Positions 34,497 to 42,560 of a stretch of 64,000 nt of DNA are shown here, piece by piece (within the stretch, counting starts at the first letter, position 1; every line of letters begins with the position of its first letter). The notes under the pieces are model-generated. The model worked only from the letters and a program-made list of their open reading frames with translations, was not told where the DNA came from and searched no databases. Source of the stretch: Lachnocurva sp029100405 (GTDB lineage Bacteria > Bacillota > Clostridia > Lachnospirales > Lachnospiraceae); assembly GCA_046263755.1 (NCBI GenBank), contig JBJYZC010000008.1, positions 1 through 64,000 of the forward strand. The letters are read 5' to 3'. A program made the position numbers and the translations under genes.

Positions 34497-34522
34497 AGGC
34501 ATTTAATATAAAGAAATGCCTT
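34497..34522 (+). promoter_or_regulatory. Hairpin in the leader of the ECF S-component gene
   Basis: A perfect 9-bp stem AAGGCATTT/AAATGCCTT with a nine-base loop, 25 bases before the start; a TATAAT at 34440-34445 upstream could be the -10. It may be an attenuator, but no known riboswitch class is recognised. Confidence 0.4.
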
Positions 34523-34546
34523 TGACTGAAACAGTAGCAGGAGGAA

Positions 34547-35149
34547 ATGATGAGTTACACAAAAATTCAGAAACTTGTAGGTACAGCATTATTGACGGCA
34601 CTTGTGATCGTGATCCAGTTGTTCGGTTCCGGACTTCGTGTCGGACCGGTCGCAATTTCTTTGGTCTTGGTTCCCATCGTAGTGGGTGCTGTGACCTATG
34701 GCCCGGCTGTCGGTGCTTTTCTTGGCGGTGTATTCGGCTTCGTTGTCATTGGGATGATTCTTGGCGGTCTGGATCCGGCATCCATGTTAATGATGCAGTT
34801 CAATGCGCCGGCAACGGTGATTACATGTCTGGTCAAGGGTATTTTGGCAGGTTTCATTCCGGCGCTGATTTATAAGGCTGTTCGAAAGAAAAATGCAAAG
34901 CTCGCAACGATTCTGGCAGCAGCTCTTGCACCTATTATGAATACCGGTTTTTATGCTCTGATGGTAACCTTCGTATTTACCGGTCTGATGGAGAAAAGCT
35001 ATAAGATCCATGGGACAGGAGCAGTCTTCCTTACCCTTATGGCTATGATTATTACAAACTTTATCACCGAACTTATCACAACGGTCGTTATTTCTCCCAT
35101 TATTCTATTCGCTCTGAAAAAGGCCAATGGGGCAAGACTGAATAAGTGA
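34547..35149 (+). CDS. panT: ECF transporter S component, probable pantothenate type
   Basis: A 200-residue membrane protein with six hydrophobic segments, the size and style of ECF S-components, which bind a vitamin and team with a shared energising module encoded elsewhere. Segments such as LTALVIVIQLFGSGLRVGPV and YGPAVGAFLGGVFGFVV fit the family. The type III pantothenate kinase gene follows 36 bases later, which suggests that the ligand is pantothenate. GCAGGAGGAAATG precedes the start; either of the adjacent codons ATG 34547 and ATG 34550 could be used. The family is sure; the ligand is inferred. Confidence 0.78.
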   Translation: MMSYTKIQKLVGTALLTALVIVIQLFGSGLRVGPVAISLVLVPIVVGAVTYGPAVGAFLGGVFGFVVIGMILGGLDPASMLMMQFNAPATVITCLVKGILAGFIPALIYKAVRKKNAKLATILAAALAPIMNTGFYALMVTFVFTGLMEKSYKIHGTGAVFLTLMAMIITNFITELITTVVISPIILFALKKANGARLNK

Positions 35150-35185
35150 TGATCGTATCAGAAATCTGAAGTAGGAGTAAGAAAT

Positions 35186-35977
35186 ATGATTCTTGCCATT
35201 GATGTAGGGAATACCCATATTACTTTCGGCTGTTTGGATGAAAGCAATCATGCGAAACCGGTCCTTAGGATTCCGACGGATCTGAAAGAGACGGAATATG
35301 GTTATGCGGTTAAAATGAAAGAGATTCTGGATCTGTCCGGAGTCGACGAAAATAAATTTGACGGTGCCATTATTTCTTCTGTCGTTCCGCCGGTGACTGA
35401 GATGATGAAGCAGTCGGTCAGGCTGATTACAGGACTGGAACCCCTGGTAGTGGGACCGGGACTGAAGTCCGGTATTAAAATTGAGCTGGATGATCCGGGG
35501 ACTCTGGCTGCAGATCTGATCGCAACGGCTGTTGCAGCGAAGTCGGAATATCCCCTGCCTTGTGTTATAATTGACATGGGAACAGCAACTACCATTACAG
35601 TGGTCAATAAAGAAGGCTCCTATATCGGAGGCGCCATTCTTCCGGGTATCGGAACATCACTGAACGCCTTGACCAAGGGCACCAGTCTGCTTCCGTCGAT
35701 TGAGATCCAGCCGCCGAAAAAAGCCATCGGAAAAGAAACGGCGGATGCGATGAAGTCCGGTTTGATCTATGGAAATGCAGGATCCATCGATGGGATCCTG
35801 GATCAGTTTGAAAAGGAGATCGGGAAGCCGGCAAGTATTGTTTCGACCGGTGGGCTGGGCCGTGTGGTCTGCCCTTACTGTCGGCATGAAATCATCTTTG
35901 ATTCGAAACTTTTATTGAAGGGGCTGGGAATTATCTGGAAGAAAAACAGTAAGATTCAAAAAAGGATCTCAGAATAA
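35186..35977 (+). CDS. coaX: Type III pantothenate kinase
   Basis: A 263-residue ASKHA-fold kinase that starts CoA synthesis. The phosphate loop is LAIDVGNTHITFGCLD, the catalytic-base region is GTLAADLIATAVAAK, and the second phosphate motif is IDMGTATTITVVN, followed by GGAILPGIGTSLNAL. Type III kinases need monovalent cation and are not inhibited by CoA. Linked to the S-component upstream, it suggests uptake and trapping of pantothenate, in keeping with CoA-heavy butyrate metabolism. Confidence 0.96.
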   Translation: MILAIDVGNTHITFGCLDESNHAKPVLRIPTDLKETEYGYAVKMKEILDLSGVDENKFDGAIISSVVPPVTEMMKQSVRLITGLEPLVVGPGLKSGIKIELDDPGTLAADLIATAVAAKSEYPLPCVIIDMGTATTITVVNKEGSYIGGAILPGIGTSLNALTKGTSLLPSIEIQPPKKAIGKETADAMKSGLIYGNAGSIDGILDQFEKEIGKPASIVSTGGLGRVVCPYCRHEIIFDSKLLLKGLGIIWKKNSKIQKRISE

Positions 35978-36002
35978 TTGAGAGCCAAGAGGAGGTGGCA
36001 GA

Positions 36003-36881
36003 ATGCCAGAAGAAAAACATCATTTAACGCCGGAGGAGCGTGCAGCCAGAGTGAAGAGAACGGCACCGGCAGCGGGGAAAAAAGAAGAACGTAAACCGGA
36101 CCTGTCCGGGAATGGCCCTATGTTTGCCGAACAGGCAAATCCTCATTCCAATGTGAAGCATGTGATTGGTATCGTCAGCGGTAAGGGCGGTGTCGGCAAA
36201 TCCTTTTTAACCGCTTCTCTTGCCAATAAGCTGGGTCGGGAAGGCTATAAGACCGCTATTATGGATGCAGATATCACCGGACCATCCATTCCGAAGATGT
36301 TCGGCGTCAAAGGACCTTTACTTGGCAGCGAAGACGGCGCTTATCCGGTGGAAGCAGAGGATGGAACCAAGATCGTTTCCATGAATCTGATCCTCGAAAA
36401 TGACGAGCAGCCGGTTGTCTGGAGAGGACCTGTCATTGCAGGTACGGTCAAGCAGTTCTGGACCGATATCATGTGGGGCAATGTCGACTATATGTTTGTG
36501 GATATGCCTCCCGGAACCGGAGATGTTCCCCTGACTGTTTTCCAGTCCCTTCCGGTGGATGGTATTATCATTGTGACAAGTCCTCAGGATCTGGTTTCCA
36601 TGATCGTTAAAAAGGCCATCAACATGGCTGAAATGATGAAGATCCCGGTGCTCGGTCTTGTAGAAAATTATAGCTACATCCAGTGCCCGGATTGCGGCAA
36701 GAAGATCCAGCTCTTCGGTAAGAGTCATATCGAAGAAGTTGCAAAGGAATTCGGATTGCCGGTTCTTGGTCAGATTCCTCTGGATCCGAAGAATGCAGAA
36801 CTGGCGGACGCCGGTAAGATCTATGAGAATGATAATACCTATCTGGATCAGGCCGTACGTACTCTGGAAGCCCTGCAGTAG
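36003..36881 (+). CDS. mrp: Mrp/Nbp35-family Fe-S carrier ATPase
   Basis: A 292-residue P-loop ATPase that carries Fe-S clusters to target proteins. The deviant Walker A is SGKGGVGKS near residues 60-68, DADITGPSIPKMFG follows, then VDMPPGTGDVPLTV, and the bridging cluster site is CPDCGK near residue 229. The N-terminal 50 residues are basic, with no cysteine; the C-x3-C-x2-C-x3-C head that I recall in many clostridial homologues is missing. AAGAGGAGGTGG precedes the start. It is 25 bases from coaX, probably in one operon. Confidence 0.94.
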   Translation: MPEEKHHLTPEERAARVKRTAPAAGKKEERKPDLSGNGPMFAEQANPHSNVKHVIGIVSGKGGVGKSFLTASLANKLGREGYKTAIMDADITGPSIPKMFGVKGPLLGSEDGAYPVEAEDGTKIVSMNLILENDEQPVVWRGPVIAGTVKQFWTDIMWGNVDYMFVDMPPGTGDVPLTVFQSLPVDGIIIVTSPQDLVSMIVKKAINMAEMMKIPVLGLVENYSYIQCPDCGKKIQLFGKSHIEEVAKEFGLPVLGQIPLDPKNAELADAGKIYENDNTYLDQAVRTLEALQ

Positions 36882-36908
36882 GTGGAGCATAGGTAAATAA
36901 GTCTTTAG

Positions 36909-36952
36909 AAAAAACGCTTCGTGCAAAAGTTTCTTTGCACGAAGCGTTTTTT
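36909..36952. terminator. Strong bidirectional terminator
   Basis: A near-perfect 19-bp stem (AAAAAACGCTTCGTGCAAA with its complement) between mrp and the convergent cyclophilin gene, with A and T runs on both sides. Partial copies of its right arm (TTTCACGA.GC with T runs) follow at about 36960-37010. Confidence 0.9.
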
Positions 36953-37001
36953 AGCCCATTTTCACGAGGCGATTTTTTAGTCCATTTTCACGAAGCTTTT
37001 T

Positions 37002-37526
37002 TTAGTCCATTTTTTCCGGTTCCGGATAATCTGTACCAAAGGTCTCTACGGTTACAGATTTCATGACCTGGGGCTCCATGGGCTTATCGGACCAATCGGT
37101 CTGAACCTCTGCGATACGGTTTACCACATCCATCCCCTCGGTGATCTTACCGAAGGCAGCATATTCGCCGTCGAGATGAGGCGCATCCTTATGCATGATG
37201 AAAAACTGTGAGCCTGCAGAGTCCGGCATCATGGTTCTTGCCATGGAAAGAACGCCTGCTGTATGCTTCAGATCATTCTGAAATCCATTGGAAGTGAACT
37301 CGCCTCGGATCGAATATCCGGGGCCGCCCATACCGGTCCCTTCCGGATCACCGCCCTGCAGCATAAAGCCTTTGATAACGCGATGGAAACCGGTGCCATC
37401 ATAGAAGCCTTTTCTTACCAGCGAAATGAAGTTATTTACCGTATTCGGAGCAATTTCCGGATAGAGCTCCGCCTTCATTACATCACCATTTTCCATCGTA
37501 ATTGTCACAATTGGATTCTGTGCCAT
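37002..37526 (-). CDS. Peptidyl-prolyl cis-trans isomerase, cyclophilin type
   Basis: A 174-residue cytosolic cyclophilin without signal peptide. Core motifs are FHRVIKGFMLQGGDPEGTGMGGPGY (catalytic Arg in FHRV), LSMART..SAGSQFFI and LDGEYAAFGKI. The start is taken as the ATG at 37526, which is six bases after AGAGGGA; an ATG two codons upstream (37532) is too close to that site. It assists folding of proline-containing proteins. It is convergent with mrp. Confidence 0.94.
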   Translation of the reverse strand: MAQNPIVTITMENGDVMKAELYPEIAPNTVNNFISLVRKGFYDGTGFHRVIKGFMLQGGDPEGTGMGGPGYSIRGEFTSNGFQNDLKHTAGVLSMARTMMPDSAGSQFFIMHKDAPHLDGEYAAFGKITEGMDVVNRIAEVQTDWSDKPMEPQVMKSVTVETFGTDYPEPEKMD

Positions 37527-37780
37527 TTTCATTCCCTCTTTTTATAGAAATATAGACCATTTCTTCTATGCTTCTATGATAACGAAAATGATCCATTTTT
37601 GTATAGGATTTCCAAAGATTTCATTTTCTTTTAATATCTGCTTTATCATTTTGAAATTGTTTTTCTTTTTTCGGGCAAATTTTATTTTGCCTTAATGGTT
37701 GTTTCCATGGGAAGCGGATAGAATGATCCTTGTCGACGTCGAAAGAAGAAAAATGGGGTTCATTGGAAAGGGGTTATATT

Positions 37781-38005
37781 ATGCAGGAAATCATTAAAGA
37801 GTATGGACCGGCACTGATCACAATTGTTGCCATTATTGCTTTGATCATCATTGTGAAGGCGCTGGTAGGAAATGGGACAGACGGGGTCATCGGCCAGGCT
37901 TTCAAAGGCATGATCGATTCGATGGCAAATAAGGCAAAGTCTGCGAATGGAGTGGTTCTGCCCGGAGCAGGCCTGGGAAAATGTATACCAGGCCTTTCGT
38001 TCTGA
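37781..38005 (+). CDS. Small YG-motif membrane protein 1 of the Tad-like locus
   Basis: A 74-residue protein with ATG 37781 preceded by GGAAAGGGG. It begins MQEIIKEYGPALI, followed by one membrane helix (ITIVAIIALIIIVKAL), a Gly/Asp-rich turn, an amphipathic helix (AFKGMIDSMANKAKSA) and a hydrophobic end. Three further genes in this locus start in the same way (M-x-x-I/L-I/L-x-x-Y-G). No prepilin-peptidase site (Gly followed by Glu at +5) is visible. As first gene before the ATPase it is the best candidate for a major structural subunit; this is inference. Confidence 0.72.
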   Translation: MQEIIKEYGPALITIVAIIALIIIVKALVGNGTDGVIGQAFKGMIDSMANKAKSANGVVLPGAGLGKCIPGLSF

Positions 38006-38024
38006 CAAAACGGGGTGAATCGGT

Positions 38025-39482
38025 ATGGGCAGTGAAAACATTAGGATCCGCCCAGAGGAACAGGAGGCCTATTTTGGCCTCCTCTATCCCTTTATTCAGG
38101 ATCAGGAGATCACGGATATTGACTACAACGGAAGTGCTGTCTGGCTGACGGACTGCAGTAATATTCGAAGGATGAGCACGGTAGAGCTGAATGCGGACTT
38201 TGTGGATCAGTTTACCAAAAGAATCTCCAATGCCGTCAGTAAGCCTTTTCATAAGATGTCACCGGTTCTCGAAGCAGAGACAGATACTTTACGGATCACG
38301 ATTGTCCATGAGAGCGTATGTGGGAAGAGGTGTTTTTGTATTCGAAAATCCCTCCCTTCCGTGCGCCTGACTGAAGAAAGCGCTGTAGCCACGGGATATG
38401 TGACAAAACGTATGCTGAATTTCCTGCGAAATTGTGTGAGGGCCAGAATGAACCTGGTCTTTGCCGGGAATCCGGGTGTCGGAAAGACGGAGTGTGCGAA
38501 ATTTTTCTCCCGCTATATACCGGCCCGGGACCGGGTGATCACAATCGAGGATAATCCGGAGTGGCATTATGGAAAGGTCAATCCCAATAAGGATTGCATC
38601 GAAATGAAAATCAATCCATCCATGGACTACACACAAGCCATCAAAACCTGTTTGAGGCTGAATCCCACCTGGATGTTTCTGTCAGAGGCCAGATCTGTGG
38701 AAGTGCGTTATCTCCTGGAGGGTCTTTCGACCGGTGTTCGCGGTATGACGACCCTTCATACGGATGATGTCAGGAATATACCGGACCGTATTGTAAATAT
38801 GGCCGGGGCAGGCAGCGAATCAGAGCGGATACGGAATGATGCATACAGTTTTCTGGATGTCGGCATTCTCTTGAAGAGAAAGGAAGTCAAGGATGAAAGC
38901 GGCTTTGTATCCGTACGGAGAATGATCGATCAGGTCTGCTTTTTCTTAAGAGAAGATGGGAAAAACTCCATTCTTATGGTAGAGGACAAGGGAGAGGAAC
39001 TTCCTTTTCAGCTGACAGAGGCATTAAAACAGCGTTTCCTTGAAAGCGGGGTCGAAGATCTCTTTTCTGAAGATGGAAAGAAAAAAGGTCCATATCGATA
39101 TGAGGAGGAGATCCTCGAGAAAACTTTAAAAGAAGCAGAGACCGTACGGAAAGAAGATGTCAGAAGTGAGCTGGAAGAAGCCGGGAAAAAGGACAGATTA
39201 GAAAGGGACAGATTAGAAAGAAACGGATCAGAAAGAGACAGCTCAGAAAGAGATAGCTCAGAAAGCGACAGATCAGAAAGAGACGGATTAGAACAAGACG
39301 GATCAGAAAGAGACGAATCAGAAAGAGACAAAGCAGAAAAAGACAGAGCAGCGAAAGAAAAGGAGATCCGAACCTATCTTGCAGAAATATCAAAAGAATT
39401 AGGAATTGCAGCGGAAGGAGGGACCTGCCATGGCAGAAGAAGTTATCAGAAGTCAGGAAATAGCGCCGATGCCATCTCATGA
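38025..39482 (+). CDS. CpaF/TadA-like secretion ATPase with a charged repeat tail
   Basis: A 485-residue hexameric-type motor ATPase of the T2SS/T4P/Tad family. An N-terminal domain (1-120, with DIDYNGSAVW) is followed by Walker A GNPGVGKT at 148-155, the Asp box VITIEDNPEW, the Walker B area WMFLSEAR (216-223) and the His box TTLHTDD (His245). After about residue 370 comes a tail of five-residue repeats (Arg-Asp-x-Ser-Glu) of roughly 55 residues, then EIRTYLAEISKELGI. The last 53 bases overlap the next gene. It would power assembly of whatever the locus exports. Confidence 0.9.
   Translation: MGSENIRIRPEEQEAYFGLLYPFIQDQEITDIDYNGSAVWLTDCSNIRRMSTVELNADFVDQFTKRISNAVSKPFHKMSPVLEAETDTLRITIVHESVCGKRCFCIRKSLPSVRLTEESAVATGYVTKRMLNFLRNCVRARMNLVFAGNPGVGKTECAKFFSRYIPARDRVITIEDNPEWHYGKVNPNKDCIEMKINPSMDYTQAIKTCLRLNPTWMFLSEARSVEVRYLLEGLSTGVRGMTTLHTDDVRNIPDRIVNMAGAGSESERIRNDAYSFLDVGILLKRKEVKDESGFVSVRRMIDQVCFFLREDGKNSILMVEDKGEELPFQLTEALKQRFLESGVEDLFSEDGKKKGPYRYEEEILEKTLKEAETVRKEDVRSELEEAGKKDRLERDRLERNGSERDSSERDSSESDRSERDGLEQDGSERDESERDKAEKDRAAKEKEIRTYLAEISKELGIAAEGGTCHGRRSYQKSGNSADAIS
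39193..39354 (+). repeat. 15-bp in-frame tandem repeat in the ATPase gene
   Basis: About eleven units of the type GACAGATCAGAAAGA encode R/S-D-x-S/L-E repeats. The same period is seen in two intergenic arrays of this window (736-840 and 9756-9830). Confidence 0.85.
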
Positions 39483-40800
39483 AGAACTGGAGAAGTATGG
39501 CTATGTCTTTTCTGTCAAAAAAACGCTGGGTTTATATTTCATCATTACGATCCTCATGCTTCTTCTCGGACGTGTGTTTTCTCTGAATCTGGTCTCGCAA
39601 ATCATTGTTCTGGCAGTTACTTTTCTGATGCTGCCGTTTTTTATCCGGAACACTTTGAGAAATCAGTACAATCAGAAGCGTTTTTCGGATCTCAATACCT
39701 ATATGGAGCAGTTCCTCTATTCCTTCCAGAAAAACGGTAAGGTACTGACCACGCTCGAAGAGGTCAGAGATCTCTTCGAGGACGGCCTGATGAAGGATCT
39801 TCTGGATGAGGCGGTTTCTTATATTACAGAGACCTTCGATGAGGGAAATGTGGAAAAGAAGGCTTTGCGGCTTCTGGAAAGGGAATATCCGAATAACAGC
39901 CTTCGGAATATTCATAAGTTCGCCCTGGATGTCGAGAAGAATGGGGGTAATTTTACTACTTCGATTCAATTACTCTTATCTTCCCGGCAAATGTGGGCCG
40001 ACCGGAACTATTCCCTCTTAAAGGAAAAAAGGCATGCAAGAAGTAAGGTCATTATGTCGATCCTGACGAGCCTGGTTTTATGCGCTATGGTGCATTTCCT
40101 GGAAATAAAGCTTGATCTGGATGTGAGTAAGCAGCCGATCCTCCAGGGCATAACAGCGGGCGTGCTTTGCCTGGATCTTCTGATTTTCTATCTGGCGGAT
40201 CGCAAATTCTCTCAGGATGATGCCATAACGGATAGAGTCAGGACACGGGATATCCTGGAGTCGAAAAACTATCTCCATCGCTGCAATCCAAAGAATCCGA
40301 TTTCCAGACTGGGAGCAAAGGCTGCGAGAAAACGAGTGACCAGACAAATCGAAAAGGATTTTCCCAGTTGGCTGATGCAAGTCTCCCTGCTCTTACAGAC
40401 AGAGAATGTTCAAGTTGCTGTTTTAACAAGCTTTCCGGATGCTCCGGCGGTTCTGAAGAGTGATTTGGATCAGTTGATCCGTGATCTGGAACAAGATCCG
40501 GTATCGATACATCCATATTTAAATTTTCTGAAAGATTATACCCTTCCTGAGGTCCGCTCCGCCATGAAAATGCTCTATTCCCTGTCAGAAGGAAAAGGCG
40601 GGGAAGCAGCCGGTCAAATCCGGGAGCTGATCCAGAGAAATCAGGTTTTGCAGGATCGTTCTGCTAAATTGGGCAATGAAGATGTCATGGCCGGTATGTT
40701 CTTACTGTTTCTTTCGCCTCAGTTAACGGGCGGCCTTTTGATGTTAGCGGATATGATCCTGATGTTTTCAGCATATCTTCTGAAAATGGGCAATCTTTAA
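39430..40800 (+). CDS. TadB/TadC-like membrane platform protein
   Basis: A 456-residue inner-membrane protein started at ATG 39430, seven bases after GGAAGGAGGG; the start lies inside the ATPase gene. Hydrophobic segments are at about 34-72, 206-224, 236-256 and 425-452, with cytosolic helical domains between them, as in T2SS F-domain proteins. Residues about 85-205 (FSDLNTYMEQFLYSFQKNGKVLTTLEE...) resemble one F domain; a second is more diverged. It would form the membrane platform driven by the ATPase. Canonical Tad systems have two such genes; here there is one. Confidence 0.82.
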   Translation: MAEEVIRSQEIAPMPSHEELEKYGYVFSVKKTLGLYFIITILMLLLGRVFSLNLVSQIIVLAVTFLMLPFFIRNTLRNQYNQKRFSDLNTYMEQFLYSFQKNGKVLTTLEEVRDLFEDGLMKDLLDEAVSYITETFDEGNVEKKALRLLEREYPNNSLRNIHKFALDVEKNGGNFTTSIQLLLSSRQMWADRNYSLLKEKRHARSKVIMSILTSLVLCAMVHFLEIKLDLDVSKQPILQGITAGVLCLDLLIFYLADRKFSQDDAITDRVRTRDILESKNYLHRCNPKNPISRLGAKAARKRVTRQIEKDFPSWLMQVSLLLQTENVQVAVLTSFPDAPAVLKSDLDQLIRDLEQDPVSIHPYLNFLKDYTLPEVRSAMKMLYSLSEGKGGEAAGQIRELIQRNQVLQDRSAKLGNEDVMAGMFLLFLSPQLTGGLLMLADMILMFSAYLLKMGNL

Positions 40801-40813
40801 GACAGGGGGATTT

Positions 40814-41149
40814 ATGGACAATTTGATCAAAGGATTTCTGGGTGTTTTTTTTCTTCTTCTGATTTCTTTCCTGGGCCTTAGCCTTGTGCATGCCGGTATG
40901 AATGCCAGAGATGCAGACACTTTTTTAAGCGCCAGTGCGAAACAGATCTCGAACAGTAATTATGCACCGACTGTGATAGAGACCTGTAAGGAAGAGGCCA
41001 GGCAGAAGGGCTATCGACTGAGCATGGAAAAGGTACAGCCGAAAGACCGGGATCGCCCGGTCTATGGGAAGCTGAAGCTTCGCTATGACTTCACTGTGCC
41101 GATCCTGTCCTTTCGGGAAGAACGGGTAATCGAAGAGGACTTGGGCTAG
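40814..41149 (+). CDS. Tad-like locus protein with N-terminal membrane helix
   Basis: A 111-residue protein: a hydrophobic N-terminal helix (about 5-27, FLGVFFLLLISFLGLSLVHAG) followed by an 80-residue soluble part, ending VPILSFREERVIEEDLG. The shape, an N-terminal helix with a short outside domain, is that of TadE/TadF minor pseudopilins, but no clear cleavage site is seen and I do not recognise the domain. GACAGGGGGATTT precedes the ATG. It follows the platform gene after 13 bases. Confidence 0.65.
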   Translation: MDNLIKGFLGVFFLLLISFLGLSLVHAGMNARDADTFLSASAKQISNSNYAPTVIETCKEEARQKGYRLSMEKVQPKDRDRPVYGKLKLRYDFTVPILSFREERVIEEDLG

Positions 41150-41178
41150 GGAAACATTGAAAAAAGAGGGGAGATCAG

Positions 41179-41283
41179 ATGAAAGAAATTTTAGAAGAGT
41201 ATGGCTTGGCACTGGTATTCTTGCTTCTCGGAGGAGGCCTTTTCGCAGGCTGGATCGTTTTGATCCGGGAGATCTCGATATGA
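41179..41283 (+). CDS. Tiny YG-motif membrane protein 2 (34 residues)
   Basis: Start ATG 41179 has AGAGGGGAG upstream. It reads MKEILEEYGLALVFLLLGG, then FAGWIVLIREISI: the shared N-terminal YG motif and one membrane helix with almost nothing else. Its TGA overlaps the next start (ATGA at 41280-41283), a classic coupling signal. Too short for most gene finders. Its size is near that of small pilin-like or holin-like peptides. Confidence 0.7.
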   Translation: MKEILEEYGLALVFLLLGGGLFAGWIVLIREISI

Positions 41284-41414
41284 AGAGTCTTTTACAATCC
41301 TATGGAGGAATGATCATTGGAGTGGCAGGGACTGCAGCAATCATCGGACTGATTTTCTTAGCAAAGCCGGAATTGGCTCATTTTCTGGAAAATTGGTGCA
41401 GTCGTTTTCTATAG
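41280..41414 (+). CDS. Tiny YG-motif membrane protein 3 (44 residues)
   Basis: Begins MKSLLQSYGGMIIG at the ATGA overlap, with one membrane helix (VAGTAAIIGLIFLA) and a short end KPELAHFLENWCSRFL with a single Cys. A longer in-frame start at 41157 has no matching ribosome site and would overlap the preceding gene completely. It is evidently a paralogue of the genes at 37781, 41179 and 41467. Confidence 0.68.
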   Translation: MKSLLQSYGGMIIGVAGTAAIIGLIFLAKPELAHFLENWCSRFL

Positions 41415-41466
41415 GGCAGGAAGAAATAAGGACAATAGCGTAAGGCGACAGGAAGGGAGGGGAGAT

Positions 41467-41949
41467 ATGCGAACGATTTTAGAACATTATGGGACTGCAA
41501 TTCTTGCAGTCCTTTCTGCTTTGGCAATCCTTATATGGATTGGAGCGATCGTCAATAGAAAGGGAACCCTTCATCCCCTTTTTAAGGAGGGATTGGCGGG
41601 CGATTATATCGACAACTCGAGCGAATCAGACGAGGATCTGTCCTTAACGGCGATGCAGGGAACATCCGGGAAAAGCCTTCCGGATATCCATGTGCAGGGA
41701 GATCTTGTGATCGATCATCCATATGAGAGTGGTGAAATCATAAGGACCACAAGAGGATATCCACCGTCATTTGGGGTTCGCTTTCTTAAAATCTGGAATT
41801 TTCAAGGCGTGGATCTGAGCAAACAATGCATTCAATCAGATGGGCGGATCCTTTTCTCAGCAGCAGGTGTTTATCGGGCCCGTGTTTTTCTGAGTGAGAA
41901 AGACGGTAGATCTGGTGCCGTGGAAGTTTATTTAGGAGTTACGGCATGA
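41467..41949 (+). CDS. YG-motif membrane protein 4 with an extracytoplasmic domain
   Basis: A 160-residue protein with GGAAGGGAGGGGAG before ATG 41467. It begins MRTILEHYGTAILAV, has a membrane helix (about 10-30), then an acidic linker (DNSSESDEDLS) and a domain of about 90 residues with beta character (LPDIHVQGDLVIDHPYESGE ... SAAGVYRARVFLSEKDGRSGAVEVYLGV) that looks Ig-like or carbohydrate-binding-like but is not recognised. It could be the adhesive or tip version of the shared subunit. It overlaps the next gene by four bases (ATGA). Confidence 0.68.
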   Translation: MRTILEHYGTAILAVLSALAILIWIGAIVNRKGTLHPLFKEGLAGDYIDNSSESDEDLSLTAMQGTSGKSLPDIHVQGDLVIDHPYESGEIIRTTRGYPPSFGVRFLKIWNFQGVDLSKQCIQSDGRILFSAAGVYRARVFLSEKDGRSGAVEVYLGVTA

Positions 41950-42560
41950 AAAATATGATGATTGGACTTGGGATGGCCTTTCTTACCGGTCTTATTCTAT
42001 TGGCCCTTTTGATTCTTACCTCCCGTCAGCAAAGGGAGAAGGAATTGGAGCATGCACTGACATTTTCTGTTTGTGAGAGTCTGCGATCCGTTGAAAGGTC
42101 GGGGAGAACGGTTTCTTCCAAGAGCATGGAAAAAGAAGTGAAGGAACGTTTGAAGAAACGACTGAAAGAAGAGGAGAGAGAAGAGAAGGATCAAAGCTTT
42201 TCCTTGAAGGTGAAAGTCCTGGAGGTAGATTCCGACAAGGGCATTTTGTCCTGCCGGGCAGAGGAAAGCTATCGCCATATGAATGGGCAAAGAGGCAAGG
42301 TCACGGCAGAGGCAACGGCGATTTTAGAAGCGGATGCCAAGGATAGCTTTTATCAGGTCGATTTTTATTTGCCGGGTCAAAAAGCGGCATTTCGGAGCTA
42401 TCTCTTACAAGAAGATTCGAAATTGATCCGGCCGAAGGATCCGAGTATGGAAGGGAAAGTTTTTGAGGGATGGTATGATGCCAGCGGGGAAAAACTGAAA
42501 GAGGATCGCCGTGTCAGTGAAAATATGGAATTCTGGGCGCGTTTCCGGCCGAGCCTTTGA
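41946..42560 (+). CDS. Pseudopilin-like protein with a C-terminal InlB B-repeat
   Basis: A 204-residue protein translated through an ATGA overlap. Residues about 5-26 are a membrane helix (MIGLGMAFLTGLILLALLIL), residues about 30-80 a charged helix, then a beta region. The last 65 residues match the Listeria-Bacteroides (InlB B) repeat: VDFYLPGQ..., KPKDPSMEG-like spacing, VFEGWYDASGEKL, and ENMEFWARF at the end. The same repeat type occurs in the secreted protein at 7330. This is the last gene of the locus; no terminator is obvious. Confidence 0.7.
   Translation: MKNMMIGLGMAFLTGLILLALLILTSRQQREKELEHALTFSVCESLRSVERSGRTVSSKSMEKEVKERLKKRLKEEEREEKDQSFSLKVKVLEVDSDKGILSCRAEESYRHMNGQRGKVTAEATAILEADAKDSFYQVDFYLPGQKAAFRSYLLQEDSKLIRPKDPSMEGKVFEGWYDASGEKLKEDRRVSENMEFWARFRPSL

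Noticed and set aside
39008..39480. Reverse-strand frames rich in Leu-Ser opposite the ATPase tail
   Set aside because: They are shadows of the 15-bp in-frame repeat of the ATPase gene.
37781..42560. A standard Flp/Tad pilus locus
   Set aside because: No Flp pilin with a cleavage site, no prepilin peptidase, no TadZ and no second platform gene could be found, so the locus is described only as Tad-like.
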